A stretch of 64,000 bases of DNA from Alicyclobacillus sp. (lineage in GTDB: Bacteria > Bacillota > Bacilli > Alicyclobacillales > Alicyclobacillaceae): NCBI RefSeq assembly GCF_023511815.1, contig NZ_JAIMAV010000003.1:1-64000 (forward strand), in the 5' to 3' direction. Below the pieces are notes generated by a model, which was not told the origin of the DNA, did not search any database, and worked only from the letters and a program-made list of their open reading frames with translations. Position numbers and translations under genes: made by a program. Below, piece by piece: positions 1 through 12,907 of the stretch (within the stretch, counting starts at the first letter, position 1; each line of letters begins with the position of its first letter).

Positions 1-119
1 CCTTGCGGCCATCGCCTCGTGGCGGTCGCTTGCTCGCGGCCATCGCGGCCGCCGCAGCGGCGACGTCGAGTAATATACCACGAACCGAGGTCGAGATCAC
101 CAGGGAAATGAATCCATCC

Positions 120-938
120 TCACGCCCGCTTGACGCACAGCACCATCCATTCGTCCACCGACATGGCGAGGACTCGGCCATCGCGGATCTCCACGTCAAA
201 ACAGGCACGAACCTCAGGCGCCGCATGGAGGATGAATGATTCCACCTCCGCCGCGTGCTCGGGCGAACGAGCCATGCGCGCCATCCATGACGGAAATTCA
301 TTCCGCTTCCTTCGCGCCTCGGAGCGGATTTCCCGCAAGCCCGCCGCCTCGAGCCAGCGCCGCCACTCCGTTACGGCGGGACACCGCACATGTCCCGGAT
401 CCCGCAGGCGCTCCACGTCGTTGAGAAACCGGGCGCATGCGGGGTCCTGCGGGGCCACGTTGTCCACCATCAGGAACCGGCCCCCCGGTTTGAGCACGCG
501 CGCGACCTCCTCGACAAACCGATCGGGATTCGGGAAGTGGTGCGGGGCGATTCGGCACGTCACCGCGTCGAAGGTCTCCGGCAAAAACGGCAGGTTCTCC
601 GCGTCCGCGATGACGAAGGTGACATTGCGGCAACCGGATTCCGTCAGATGACGCCGCGCCGCCATCAGCATCTGCGGTGTGAGGTCGCTGGCGATGACCC
701 GGCTGACCCATGGGGACAGTGTCCTGGCGACATGCCCGCCGCCCGTGGCCACATCCAGGCACACCCACTCCGGATCCGGCGCCAGCCAGGTGACCAGCTT
801 CGCCAGGTCCGGTCCGTGGGCGTGACTTGGACTCGCCACGTACCGGTCGGCCGTCCGTGCGAACTGCGCCTGCACCAGCGGTTTGACGTCCTGCGGTCGG
901 GCTGGGTGCGGGCGTTGGGCATCCTCGAAACGGGGCAC
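120..938 (-). CDS. SAM-dependent class I methyltransferase (UbiE-like)
   Basis: Motif VCLDVATGGGHVA and VTCRIAPHHFPNPDRFVEEVARVLKPGG; GTG start at 938 preceded by AAAGGAG on the minus strand (ORF track start at 1094 looks too long). Confidence 0.85.
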   Translation of the reverse strand: MPRFEDAQRPHPARPQDVKPLVQAQFARTADRYVASPSHAHGPDLAKLVTWLAPDPEWVCLDVATGGGHVARTLSPWVSRVIASDLTPQMLMAARRHLTESGCRNVTFVIADAENLPFLPETFDAVTCRIAPHHFPNPDRFVEEVARVLKPGGRFLMVDNVAPQDPACARFLNDVERLRDPGHVRCPAVTEWRRWLEAAGLREIRSEARRKRNEFPSWMARMARSPEHAAEVESFILHAAPEVRACFDVEIRDGRVLAMSVDEWMVLCVKRA

Positions 939-1060
939 GACCCTCAACTCCTTTCCGCGCAGTACGGGCGCACCCTGGTGGCATGGACGCCGGTCTCGCG
1001 GGCATGGCGCCCGAGCCTGTGGTACATTCAGAATACCATCGAACCTCACCGGAGGGTGAC

Positions 1061-1312
1061 ATGATCTACACCGACGGCATTCATCTGATCTCATCCGAGA
1101 GTCTCGAAGAACTGCACGCCTTCGCCGACCGCATCGGACTGCCCCGGCGGTGGTTGCACAACAACCCGCGCCACCCGCATTACGACCTGCTCACCGCCGA
1201 GGCGCGGGAGGCCGCGGTCCGAGCCGGCGCTCATTGGCGAACCTCGCGGGAGTTGGTGGAGATCCTGCGGACCTGTTCGTATCTGCCCCCGCGGCCGAGG
1301 CGCACCCGGTAG
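1061..1312 (+). CDS. DUF4031-like small protein
   Basis: MIYTDGIHLISSESLEELHAFADRIGLPRRWLHNNPRHPHYDLL; ATG 1061 preceded by GGAGGGTGAC. Confidence 0.75.
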   Translation: MIYTDGIHLISSESLEELHAFADRIGLPRRWLHNNPRHPHYDLLTAEAREAAVRAGAHWRTSRELVEILRTCSYLPPRPRRTR

Positions 1313-2223
1313 CTGTGCAGCACCATGCCGACGACCACGAGCGCCATGCCGCACATCCCCATGGCCGACATCTGTGCGTCCGGGAGCAGCGCCCATTCTG
1401 CGAGTGCGGTGAACACCACCTCCCCCGCCTGCGTGGCCTCGACTGCCGCCAGCCGGGTTTGGCTGTTCCGGGCAAGGTCCGTGGCCGAGAAGAACAGGAC
1501 GGTCGCGATCACGCCGGACATCAGGGCCACCAGGAACGTCTGACCTGTCTGCATGGGCGGCGGCGGGCCTTGGGTCCACCAGCCGTACGCCGCCAGCCCC
1601 ACCCACAGCGGGAGGCTCGCCAGCGTCATCCCGAACGTCCGCTCGTACGCATGCAGGCGCCCCTGCAGAGCGGCCATCATCTGCCGGTTGCCGAGCGGAT
1701 ACGCGATGGCAGCCAAAAGAACCATCCCGGCCGCCAACAGCGCATCGCCCACCGGTACCGCGCGGGCGTGCTGCAGCTCGACCAGGGCGATCCCGGTGAG
1801 CATCACCGCCGAGACCACGAGCGTGGGCCACAACCGTTCCTCGCCGGCCGCCGCACCGGATGACGAGGCGGGGCGCCCGATCCATCGGCCCATCACCGCA
1901 CCCGCCAAAATCGTCACCTGCCAGGTGGAGGCCAACAACCAGGCGGGGCCGAACGACGCGGCGTAGCACAGCGGAATGTAGAAAAGGCCAAACCCGATCC
2001 AACTCCACAACACCCACGTCCCCGGCCGCTCCCGCATGACCCGCCAGAGGTCGCGGGTTTTCCCGCGGATCGCCACAATCCCCCACAGCATGGGCACCAT
2101 CCACAAAAAGCGCAGCGACGCGCTCCACACCCAGCTGCCTCCGTCCAGACTCATGGTGCGGTTGAAGAGAAAGGTGGCGGCAAAGAACAAGGAGGCGGTG
2201 AGGCCGAGGATCACCGCGCGCAT
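1231..2223 (-). CDS. DMT-superfamily / multidrug-resistance-efflux-like integral membrane transporter
   Basis: MRAVILGLTASLFFAATFLFNRTMSLDGGSWVWSASLRF, about 10 hydrophobic segments; SD GGGGGGAG before ATG 2223. Confidence 0.75.
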   Translation of the reverse strand: MRAVILGLTASLFFAATFLFNRTMSLDGGSWVWSASLRFLWMVPMLWGIVAIRGKTRDLWRVMRERPGTWVLWSWIGFGLFYIPLCYAASFGPAWLLASTWQVTILAGAVMGRWIGRPASSSGAAAGEERLWPTLVVSAVMLTGIALVELQHARAVPVGDALLAAGMVLLAAIAYPLGNRQMMAALQGRLHAYERTFGMTLASLPLWVGLAAYGWWTQGPPPPMQTGQTFLVALMSGVIATVLFFSATDLARNSQTRLAAVEATQAGEVVFTALAEWALLPDAQMSAMGMCGMALVVVGMVLHSYRVRLGRGGRYEQVRRISTNSREVRQ

Positions 2224-2326
2224 GGCTCTCCCCCCTTCACCCGTTTCGTAAAACGGGCCGACGCCTGAACACCTCCAATATATGGCGCGGCGGGCTCCGG
2301 GTGTCTCCGGGCCCGCCGGCAGGCGA

Positions 2327-4045
<1,719 letters not shown>

Positions 4046-4102
4046 TCATGCGCGTTCGTCTGCACCGGTGTCCACACCCGTCCGGGGGTGCGTCCGTTCG
4101 GG

Positions 4103-4870
4103 TCAGACGTCCGGGAACAGTTCATAAAAAGCGCTGTAGCGCTCGTCCCGGTCCGACCTCGGGGATGCCGCGCCCCGTCCGGACCTGCGCCCCGTTTTGC
4201 CGGCCGCCGCCTCGTCACGCGCCCGTGTGCGCTCCCGGTGTTGGGCCTGATAGGCCTCGAGGTCCGCCCGGCTGCGGATCTGATGGCGTTGCCAATCGTA
4301 AAGGACGCGATCGATGTATTTGAAGCTGTACTTGTTGGCGAGGACGGCTTCGCGTAACGCCTCCACGATCATCCACTCCGGGTGCCGGTCCTGCTCCAGC
4401 CAGTGCCGGATCTGCTCACACTCCAGGCCGGAGAGCGGACGGCCGAACTCCTCTTCGAACAGGGTGACCACGTCCTTGGCGCGTTCCAAGGCCGTCTGCG
4501 CCGGAGCAGCCTGAACCGGTTGCGGGTCCTTCGGTCGCAGGGCTGTCCACAACGGCCGCAGGTCAAAATAATTCCCGTGTGTGCCGTCCGCCTCCAGCCG
4601 CACGCCGATGGCGAGGAGACCCGCTTCCACCAGACGGCCGATGGTCTCCGCCACGTCGTACGGGCTCATCCCGCAGCGGGAGGAAAGTTCCTGCGGGGTG
4701 AGAAAATCCCGCTGCTGAACCTGTTGGGCCGCGAGGATCTGGAGCAGCACCAACACCGCGTCCGGTGGAAGTTGCAAAGACCCGATCTGATTGAGCAGCG
4801 TGAACGGAATGCTGACAAACGGACCGGCGAGCAGATCCGCCTCCGTCCACTGGCGATCCGGCGGTTTCAT
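4103..4870 (-). CDS. dnaD: DNA replication initiation protein DnaD
   Basis: N-terminal wHTH FLTPQELSSRCGMSPYDVAETIGRLVEAGLL and C-terminal DnaB/DnaD domain; next to asnS as in Bacillus. Confidence 0.88.
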   Translation of the reverse strand: MKPPDRQWTEADLLAGPFVSIPFTLLNQIGSLQLPPDAVLVLLQILAAQQVQQRDFLTPQELSSRCGMSPYDVAETIGRLVEAGLLAIGVRLEADGTHGNYFDLRPLWTALRPKDPQPVQAAPAQTALERAKDVVTLFEEEFGRPLSGLECEQIRHWLEQDRHPEWMIVEALREAVLANKYSFKYIDRVLYDWQRHQIRSRADLEAYQAQHRERTRARDEAAAGKTGRRSGRGAASPRSDRDERYSAFYELFPDV

Positions 4871-4909
4871 GCCGCCCCACTCCCTCTCGAGGTTGTCCTG
4901 CCCCCCACC

Positions 4910-6205
4910 TCACGGATACAACCGGTACAGCATCCGCGGAAACGGGATGGCCTCCCGGACGTGTTCCAATCCGCAGATCCAGGCCACCGTGCGCTCCAGA
5001 CCGATGCCGAAACCGGCGTGCGGGACGGACCCGTACTTGCGCAGATCGAGGTACCACCCATACGTGTCCATCGGCAGGTTGTGCGTTACGAATCGATCCC
5101 GCAGGAGATCATAATCATGGATGCGCTGGCTGCCGCCGATGATCTCCCCGTATCCCTCCGGAGCCAGCAGGTCCGCGCACAGCACCACCTCCGGCCGCTC
5201 CGGGTCCGGCTGCATGTAGAACGCCTTGAGCGCGGTCGGATACCGCTCGATGAACAGCGGCCGATCGAACTGCGCGGCGAGCTCCGTCTCGTGCGGGGCG
5301 CCGAAATCGTCTCCCCAACGGATATCGTGGCCGTGCGCCTGAAGCCAGCGAATGGCCTCATCGTAGCTCATCCGCGGAAACGGCGCCTGCACCTTGGCCA
5401 GCCTGTCCACATCGCGGCCGATGGTGGCCAGCTCCGCCTCGCAGTGATCCAGGACGTGGCGGACCACGTGTTGGACGAATGCCTCCTGCAGACGGACGTT
5501 GTCCTCGTGCGTGTAGAAGGCCATCTCCGGTTCAATCATCCAGAATTCAATCAGATGCCGACGCGTTTTGGACCGCTCCGCGCGAAACGCGGGGCCCATC
5601 GAATACACCTTGCCCAAGGCCATCGCGGCCGCCTCCAGATACATCTGGCCGCTCTGGGTGAGGTACGCGTCCTCATCGAAATACTGGGTGTAAAACAGCT
5701 CCGTCGTACCCTCGCAGGAGGAGGGGGTGAGAATTGGCGGATCGACCCGAGTGAATCCGTCCGCGTCGAGAAAGTCCGCCATGGCCCGCATCACCTCGGC
5801 GCGCACCTTGAGGATGGCGCGCTGACGCGGGGTGCGGATCCACAGGTGGCGGTGGTCCAACAGGAAGTCCACCCCGTGCTCCTTGAGGGTGATGGGATAA
5901 TCCACTGAGCCGCCGACCGGCTCGACGCGGGTGACGGAGAGTTCGTATCCGCCCTTGGCGCGCGCGTCGCGGCGAACGACCCCTTCCACAATCAGGGAAC
6001 TCTCCTGGGTGAGCGCTTCACACGCGGCGAACACCGCGTCCCCCACCTCGCTCTTGACCGCGACGCACTGGATGACCCCGGTGCCATCGCGCACCTGCAG
6101 GAATTGAATCTTCCCGCTCGACCGTTTGTTGTACAGCCACCCGCGCAGGGTGACCGTCTGTCCCTCATAGTTTCCGATTCTGTCGATGGTGGTGACAGGA
6201 CTCAC
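4910..6205 (-). CDS. asnS: asparaginyl-tRNA synthetase
   Basis: OB-fold [29 protein letters not shown] and class II motifs; GTG start 6205 with AGGAGG. Confidence 0.95.
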   Translation of the reverse strand: MSPVTTIDRIGNYEGQTVTLRGWLYNKRSSGKIQFLQVRDGTGVIQCVAVKSEVGDAVFAACEALTQESSLIVEGVVRRDARAKGGYELSVTRVEPVGGSVDYPITLKEHGVDFLLDHRHLWIRTPRQRAILKVRAEVMRAMADFLDADGFTRVDPPILTPSSCEGTTELFYTQYFDEDAYLTQSGQMYLEAAAMALGKVYSMGPAFRAERSKTRRHLIEFWMIEPEMAFYTHEDNVRLQEAFVQHVVRHVLDHCEAELATIGRDVDRLAKVQAPFPRMSYDEAIRWLQAHGHDIRWGDDFGAPHETELAAQFDRPLFIERYPTALKAFYMQPDPERPEVVLCADLLAPEGYGEIIGGSQRIHDYDLLRDRFVTHNLPMDTYGWYLDLRKYGSVPHAGFGIGLERTVAWICGLEHVREAIPFPRMLYRLYP

Positions 6206-6236
6206 GGTTTTGCCTCCTATGGTTGCAATCAAACGG

Positions 6237-6242
6237 ATTATA
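6237..6242 (-). promoter_or_regulatory. -10 box (TATAAT) of the asnS promoter
   Basis: Perfect TATAAT on the minus strand about 30 nt upstream of the asnS start; -35 is weak. Confidence 0.55.
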
Positions 6243-6313
6243 CCACATCGCTGCGGACGCACGCGGGCCTGTGCCGGGCCGGCCAAAGACGGAGGGCGCA
6301 ACACCGGGCGGCC

Positions 6314-6433
6314 GTCCGCTCATTCTCAGAACGTTACCGCTGTTATGCCTTGGCCCACACTCCATCCAGAGGCGTCCTTCACAGTCCGCTCATCTCGGGG
6401 CATTACCGCGCTGTCATGCCTGCGGGTTGGCCC
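6314..6433. repeat. Two-copy imperfect direct repeat (about 45 bp unit) upstream of the asnS promoter
   Basis: GTCCGCTCATTCTCAGAACGTTACCGCTGTTATGCC-TTGGCCC (6314-6356) and GTCCGCTCATCTCGGGGCATTACCGCGCTGTCATGCCTGCGGGTTGGCCC (6384-6433). Confidence 0.6.
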
Positions 6434-6453
6434 AAGGGTCCCGGATAAATCGC

Positions 6454-6481
6454 AAGGCCGTGGATGCATATCCACGGCCTT
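6454..6481 (-). terminator. Hairpin downstream of the ftsH-like gene
   Basis: Near-perfect inverted repeat AAGGCCGTGGATGCATATCCACGGCCTT; weak U-tract. Confidence 0.5.
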
Positions 6482-6554
6482 CGAACATTCTTTTGGGTTC
6501 GCGCCGGCAAGACTGACCTCCGCTTGGACCCACCGTCCTCGCGTGCGCCAGGGT

Positions 6555-8098
<1,544 letters not shown>

Positions 8099-8102
<4 letters not shown>

Positions 8103-8620
8103 GACGTCCCACCTCCTTGTCGCAGCGTGTACGGGAGGACCTTGTACAGATAGCGATCCCCGTGTTGCAGCTGGATGTAGACGTTGTGCTCATCCATCGT
8201 CACGCGCGCTCCGACCCCCAGATGCTTGGCTTCGTCGGCGACACCGGAGATCATCTCCCGGTACCGGCCGCTTGCCAGCCCCTCCATCAGGATGGGGGTG
8301 ATGGCCTCGTACGCCGAGACCAATTGGGCGTCGCGGCGGTCCTCTATCAACAATCGATCCGTCCCGGCGAAGGTGCCGGAGACCGTTTCCACCAGGTGGT
8401 CGTACGCCGTTTGAAGGTCGTCGACGGGGCCCAGTTGCACGCGGATGACGGTGGGATTTCCGGCCTCCACCTCAACCGCCTCCACCCCCGCGACCTTCTG
8501 AAGGTTCTCCTGCAGCGGCCCGACCACGTTCAGATGTTGATAAGCCCTCCATCCACCGAACAGAATGGCCAGGCTGATGATCACGATAAAGATCACTGGA
8601 ACGAGGCGGATGCGCAACAA
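8099..8620 (-). CDS. Membrane-anchored protein with extracytoplasmic domain, coupled to the downstream FtsH-like gene
   Basis: Single N-terminal TM (VPVIFIVIISLAILFGG) followed by about 140 aa soluble region; 4-nt overlap with the 6555..8102 gene. Confidence 0.7.
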
Positions 8621-8683
8621 CGAAGACCGCCCCCCACCGTTTCGGAGTCAATTCACGCCTTCAGTATAGCACGGACGTCCATA

Positions 8684-9253
8684 TTATGTTGACAACACTT
8701 CTTTCCACAGGGCGGCGGGATCCTCACCCTGCAGCGGTCCGGATGTCCACAGCAAGCCGCCGGTTCGGGCGTCGTAATAGAGATACAGGCGCTGCCCCTG
8801 TGCGTTGAGCGCCTCCACCTCCCAGACGACCCCCGAATCCGAGTGAAAGGCCGTGTCCGACTGAGGGGATACGTACCCGATGTGACCGGAGATCGCGCGC
8901 AGGTGGGATTTCGCCGCGCGCTGCACAATGTCCTGCTCCCCCAACAGCCCGTCCGCCCGGACGAACTGCGCGGTGAACGCATTCTCACCCGCGTCCGCCG
9001 CCACGGTGACGAACACGTACCACCGGCGCCCGAACGCGTCGGTGCCCGTGAACACCTCCTGGACGCCGTTTGCCGTGAATCGGTCATGTCCATCAATCCG
9101 GTCGATGGGGGTGTGATCCAGTGCGTACTGAGCCGCCGCCGTCTCCTGTTGCCAGACGGTGTCCACGTTGTTCCACAGCGCGATGAGCAGTGCGGCGGCG
9201 CCCAACAGCACCATGAGGCCGCCCGTGATGAGGATGATCTTCCAACTTCGCAT
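8684..9253 (-). CDS. YpmB/TseB-like cell-wall regulator (DUF5590-type)
   Basis: One N-terminal TM, position adjacent to ypmA-like gene, YpmB-like C-terminal RLYLYYDARTGGLLW. Confidence 0.7.
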   Translation of the reverse strand: MRSWKIILITGGLMVLLGAAALLIALWNNVDTVWQQETAAAQYALDHTPIDRIDGHDRFTANGVQEVFTGTDAFGRRWYVFVTVAADAGENAFTAQFVRADGLLGEQDIVQRAAKSHLRAISGHIGYVSPQSDTAFHSDSGVVWEVEALNAQGQRLYLYYDARTGGLLWTSGPLQGEDPAALWKEVLST

Positions 9254-9257
9254 ATCA

Positions 9258-9440
9258 TCAGGCCCGGTACAGGGTGAGGATCATCTTGCCGTCCTCTTGC
9301 GCCTTGGCGAGGCCGAACACGACGTTCTTATCCTTCAAGTTCCGGTTGAGAAAGTCCACCAACTGGTACAGGTCCTCCGTCGCGGTCAACACCTGCGTGC
9401 CGATGACCGCCAGCTTGCCGTCCGCATCCGTCTGTGCCAT
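9258..9440 (-). CDS. YpmA family protein (DUF4264)
   Basis: KLAVIGTQVLTATEDLYQLVDFLNRNLKDKNVVFGLAK; located next to ypmB-like gene. Confidence 0.8.
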   Translation of the reverse strand: MAQTDADGKLAVIGTQVLTATEDLYQLVDFLNRNLKDKNVVFGLAKAQEDGKMILTLYRA

Positions 9441-9443
9441 GAT

Positions 9444-10220
9444 TCACCCTCCGCGATGTGCAGTCCCGTCCATCCACGATTCCAGCGTACCGAGCCAGGA
9501 CTCGTTTGTAAACCGGTATCGGAGCGGGGTGACGCTGATGCATCCGGATCGCACGGCGATCACGTCGGTCCCCGGCCCCCCCAATTCCTCCACGGCCTCT
9601 CCCGCGTAGCGAAAGCACACGCGCCCGGCCTCGTCGGCCTCCTCCCGAAAGGCGTCCCGATACCCGCGCACGCCGAGCACGGTCGCCTTCCACGGCGCAT
9701 TCGGCAGGGACCGGGCCGGAAGATTGACATTGAGAAAGGTGTCCGCGGGCCAGGGGCCGCGCGATTGCAACCATCGAATGAGATGGAGGGCCGCTTCGGC
9801 CGCCTCCTCGAACGGCCAGGGCGGCCCGCATAACGACAGCGCCACGGCGGGAATGTGTTGCAACGCCGCCTCTCCGGCGGCGGCCACCGTCCCGGAGTAC
9901 AGGACGTCCGCGGCCAGGTTGGCCCCCTCATTGATGCCAGACACCATCCAGTCAAACGGCCGCCGCCGACCGAGCACGGTGACGGCCCACTTGACGCAGT
10001 CGACCGGGGTGCCGCTGACCGCGTAGGCCTCCGCCTCTCCAACGCCCAATGCCACGGGCTCCACATACAGCGGGCGGTGGAACGAGATCCCGTGGCTCGA
10101 CGCGCTGCGCTGGCGATCCGGCGCCACCACGCACACCTCGCCGATCCGGGCCATCGCCGCGGCAATCGCCCGGATCCCGGGTGCACGCACCCCGTCGTCA
10201 TTGCTGATCAGGATTCGCAT
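9444..10220 (-). CDS. surE: 5'-nucleotidase SurE
   Basis: MRILISNDDGVRAPGIRAIAAAMA, SGTPVDCVKWA, VSGINEGANLAADVLYSGTVAAA. Confidence 0.95.
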   Translation of the reverse strand: MRILISNDDGVRAPGIRAIAAAMARIGEVCVVAPDRQRSASSHGISFHRPLYVEPVALGVGEAEAYAVSGTPVDCVKWAVTVLGRRRPFDWMVSGINEGANLAADVLYSGTVAAAGEAALQHIPAVALSLCGPPWPFEEAAEAALHLIRWLQSRGPWPADTFLNVNLPARSLPNAPWKATVLGVRGYRDAFREEADEAGRVCFRYAGEAVEELGGPGTDVIAVRSGCISVTPLRYRFTNESWLGTLESWMDGTAHRGG

Positions 10221-10305
10221 GAGGCCCTCCTCTCCTGCCATGAAACGCATGTGTACCGGAGACCGCCTCGCCCATACTAGCTGTACGCGAGGAGGTGCAC
10301 GTCAT

Positions 10306-10473
10306 ATGCGGTCCTCATCCCCGCGGGTCCGACGGGTGCGCGCCAACGCCATGCCGCCGGGCGTCCGCCATCCCTCCGAAGTGCGGCTGTGGGCCGAGGC
10401 GATCTCGAATGCGCTTGGATTCGGCCACCCAAGGCTGACGTTTGGTTTCCGGAATTCGCTGTTGCGCGACTAA
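10306..10473 (+). CDS. Candidate small protein (55 aa)
   Basis: ATG 10306 preceded by GAGGAGGTG; MRSSSPRVRRVRANAMPPGVRHPSEVRLWAEAISNALGFGHPRLTFGFRNSLLRD. Confidence 0.4.
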   Translation: MRSSSPRVRRVRANAMPPGVRHPSEVRLWAEAISNALGFGHPRLTFGFRNSLLRD

Positions 10474-10517
10474 CCGTCGGGGGCTCGACACGCCCGCCGG
10501 GATGAGCGACGTTGGCA

Positions 10518-11819
10518 TCAGGAACCGGGGCGCAACCGGGCCTCCAGGCGCCGGACCTCGTGCCGGATCCGTTCGACATCCAGGGTCACCGGTTCCCGAT
10601 TGCGCAAAAGCGCGCGTCCGGCGACGAACACGTCCGTCACATCTCCCGCGCCGGCCGCGTACACGATGTTCGACAACAGGTCGTACGTGGGCAAAAAGTG
10701 CGGGCTATCCAGATTCAACAACACGATGTCCGCCGGGGCGCCCGGATGCAGAGTGCCTTGGCCGTTCTCGCCGAACACGCACCGCGCCCCCGAGGCCGTC
10801 GCCATGGTGAACGCCTCGGTTGCGGTCACCGCCGTGGCGTCCTGCAGAACCCCCTTGTGCAGGGTGGCGGCGAGGCGCAGCTCCTCGAACAGGTCCAGAT
10901 TGTTGTTGCTCGCCGCTCCGTCCGTGCCGATGCCGACCGTGATCCCGGCCTCCAGGAGCTTCACCACCGGTGCGACGCCGGAGGCGAGTTTGAGGTTGGA
11001 CTGGGGGTTGTGCGCCACGCGGACGTCCCTCGTGCGCATCAGGGCAACGTCTTCCTCCGTCAGATGCACGCAGTGCGCCGCGAGCACCGGGCGTTGCAAG
11101 AGCCCGCAGCGCTCCGCCAGCTGGATGGGGGTCGTCCCGTGTTGCTCCAGGCACTCCTCGACCTCCCGCCGCGTCTCCGAAAGGTGAATCTGGACGGGGG
11201 CACCGAGGGCGGCGGAGAGATCCGCGACCTGGGCCAGGTAATCCGGCGGACAGGTGTAGGGTGCGTGCGGTCCAAGCGTCACCCGGATGCGTCCGTCGGC
11301 GGCGCCGTTCCAGCGTTCGAAGAAGGCGCGGCTGTTGCCAAGGCCCGAAGCCCGGCTCTGTTCGTCCAAACCGACCATCCCCCACGACAGCACCCCGCGC
11401 AATCCGCTCTCTTCCACCGCACGGGCCGCATCGTGCATGAAAAAGTACATGTCCGTGAAGCAGGTGGTGCCGGATTGGATCATCTCCCAACACGCCAGCA
11501 GCGTGCCCCAGTACACCGCCTCCCCCGTCAGCTTCGCCTCCGCCGGATAGATCCGTTCCGTCAACCAGGCCTGCAGCGGGAGATCGTCCCCAATGCCGCG
11601 CAGCAGCGTCATGGCCGCGTGGCCGTGGGTGTTGACCAATCCCGGGATGGCCACGGCGCGCGGGCGGGACACCACCTCCATCCCGTCCCGCGGTCCGGGA
11701 TACACCCCTCGGCCGGTGGCGAGGATCACCCCGTCCTGCCACAGCACATACCCGGGTTCCGGAATCACCGCGTCCGCGGACAGCACCAGGCTCCCCGCTT
11801 CCAACAACACCTGTGTCAT
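10518..11819 (-). CDS. mtaD: 5-methylthioadenosine/S-adenosylhomocysteine deaminase-type amidohydrolase
   Basis: VNTHGHAAMTLLRG, HAPYTCPPDYL, VQIHLSETRREVEE, LAAHCVHL, GIGTDGAASNNNLDLFEELR. Confidence 0.9.
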   Translation of the reverse strand: MTQVLLEAGSLVLSADAVIPEPGYVLWQDGVILATGRGVYPGPRDGMEVVSRPRAVAIPGLVNTHGHAAMTLLRGIGDDLPLQAWLTERIYPAEAKLTGEAVYWGTLLACWEMIQSGTTCFTDMYFFMHDAARAVEESGLRGVLSWGMVGLDEQSRASGLGNSRAFFERWNGAADGRIRVTLGPHAPYTCPPDYLAQVADLSAALGAPVQIHLSETRREVEECLEQHGTTPIQLAERCGLLQRPVLAAHCVHLTEEDVALMRTRDVRVAHNPQSNLKLASGVAPVVKLLEAGITVGIGTDGAASNNNLDLFEELRLAATLHKGVLQDATAVTATEAFTMATASGARCVFGENGQGTLHPGAPADIVLLNLDSPHFLPTYDLLSNIVYAAGAGDVTDVFVAGRALLRNREPVTLDVERIRHEVRRLEARLRPGS

Positions 11820-12907
11820 GCGCCGTCTCCTCCCTCCTGCCGGCCCCCCGCCGCGAGCGTGGCGCGGATGCGCTCCGCATTGGGCTCCACCACGCCGAAC
11901 TCCGTGACGATCCCCGTGATGAGCTCCGCCGGCGTGACATCGAACGCCGGGTGTGCGGCGCACACCCCCGCGGGCGCCACCGGCAAGCCGAGCACGTGCG
12001 TCACCTCGCCCGATGCCCGTTCCTCGATGGGGATGGACGCCCCCGAGGGGATGGACAGGTCAAACGTGGTGGACGGGGCGGCCACGTAGAACGGGATCCG
12101 ATGGTGATGGCACAGCACCGCCAATCCGTAGGTTCCGATTTTGTTGGCCGTGTCGCCGTTGGCCGCGATGCGGTCCGCCCCCACCACCACCGCGTCGACC
12201 TGCCCGGCGCGCATGAAATGGGCGGCCATGCTGTCGGTGATCAGGGTGAACGGAATGCCGTCCGCCAACAGCTCGTACGCCGTCAGACGCGCCCCCTGCA
12301 GGAACGGGCGCGTCTCGTCGACCCAGACGTGGCGGAGTTTGCCCTGATGATGCAGGGAACGGATCACCCCGAGGGCCGTCCCGTACTCCACGGTCGCCAG
12401 CGATCCGGTGTTGCAGTGGGTGAGCACCCGCACCGGCTGTCGAAAGACGGCCGCCCCGAACGTCCCGATGCGCCGGTTGACGGCCACGTCCTCCGCCGCC
12501 ATGCGGTCCGCCTCGGCCGCCAGGCGGCCGGCGAGCGCCGCCGGTGTCAGATCCCGGCTCATCGCCACGACCATCTCGATGCGGCGTAGGGCCTGAAACA
12601 GATTGACCGCCGTCGGACGGGTCTGCCGCAACCGCCGCACCGCCTCCTCGATGCGCCGGAGAACCCCTGTTTTGGACGCGGCTTTGTCCACCGTCTCCGC
12701 GTCCGCGTTTCGGGATGCCTCCAGCGCCGCCAGCGCCACGCCGTAGGCGGCGGCGATGGCGATGGCCGGTGCCCCGCGCACGCGCATCTCCTCGATGGCC
12801 CTCGCCACGTCCTCCGCCGTCTCGCAGGTGATCCACACCGACTCGTGCGGCAGGCGCGTCTGGTCGAGCAGCCGGAGCGCACTGCCGGTCCACTCAATGG
12901 CCTTCAG
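11816..12907 (-). CDS. mtnA: S-methyl-5-thioribose-1-phosphate isomerase
   Basis: MtnA signature VLTHCNTGSLATVEYGTALGVIRSLHHQGK and VVGADRIAANGDTANKIGTYGLA; best start is CTG at 12907 overlapping the mtnP stop. Confidence 0.92.
   Translation of the reverse strand: MKAIEWTGSALRLLDQTRLPHESVWITCETAEDVARAIEEMRVRGAPAIAIAAAYGVALAALEASRNADAETVDKAASKTGVLRRIEEAVRRLRQTRPTAVNLFQALRRIEMVVAMSRDLTPAALAGRLAAEADRMAAEDVAVNRRIGTFGAAVFRQPVRVLTHCNTGSLATVEYGTALGVIRSLHHQGKLRHVWVDETRPFLQGARLTAYELLADGIPFTLITDSMAAHFMRAGQVDAVVVGADRIAANGDTANKIGTYGLAVLCHHHRIPFYVAAPSTTFDLSIPSGASIPIEERASGEVTHVLGLPVAPAGVCAAHPAFDVTPAELITGIVTEFGVVEPNAERIRATLAAGGRQEGGDGA

Noticed and set aside
1-45. Possible start of a minus-strand gene leaving the window (MAASKRPPRGDGRK..., position compatible with a ponA-like gene)
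   Set aside because: Only about 14 codons visible and no convincing SD; cannot be supported.
6206-6453. T-box or riboswitch upstream of asnS
   Set aside because: The promoter TATAAT lies only about 30 nt upstream of the start, leaving no room for a leader; the repeats are upstream of the promoter, so reported only as repeats.
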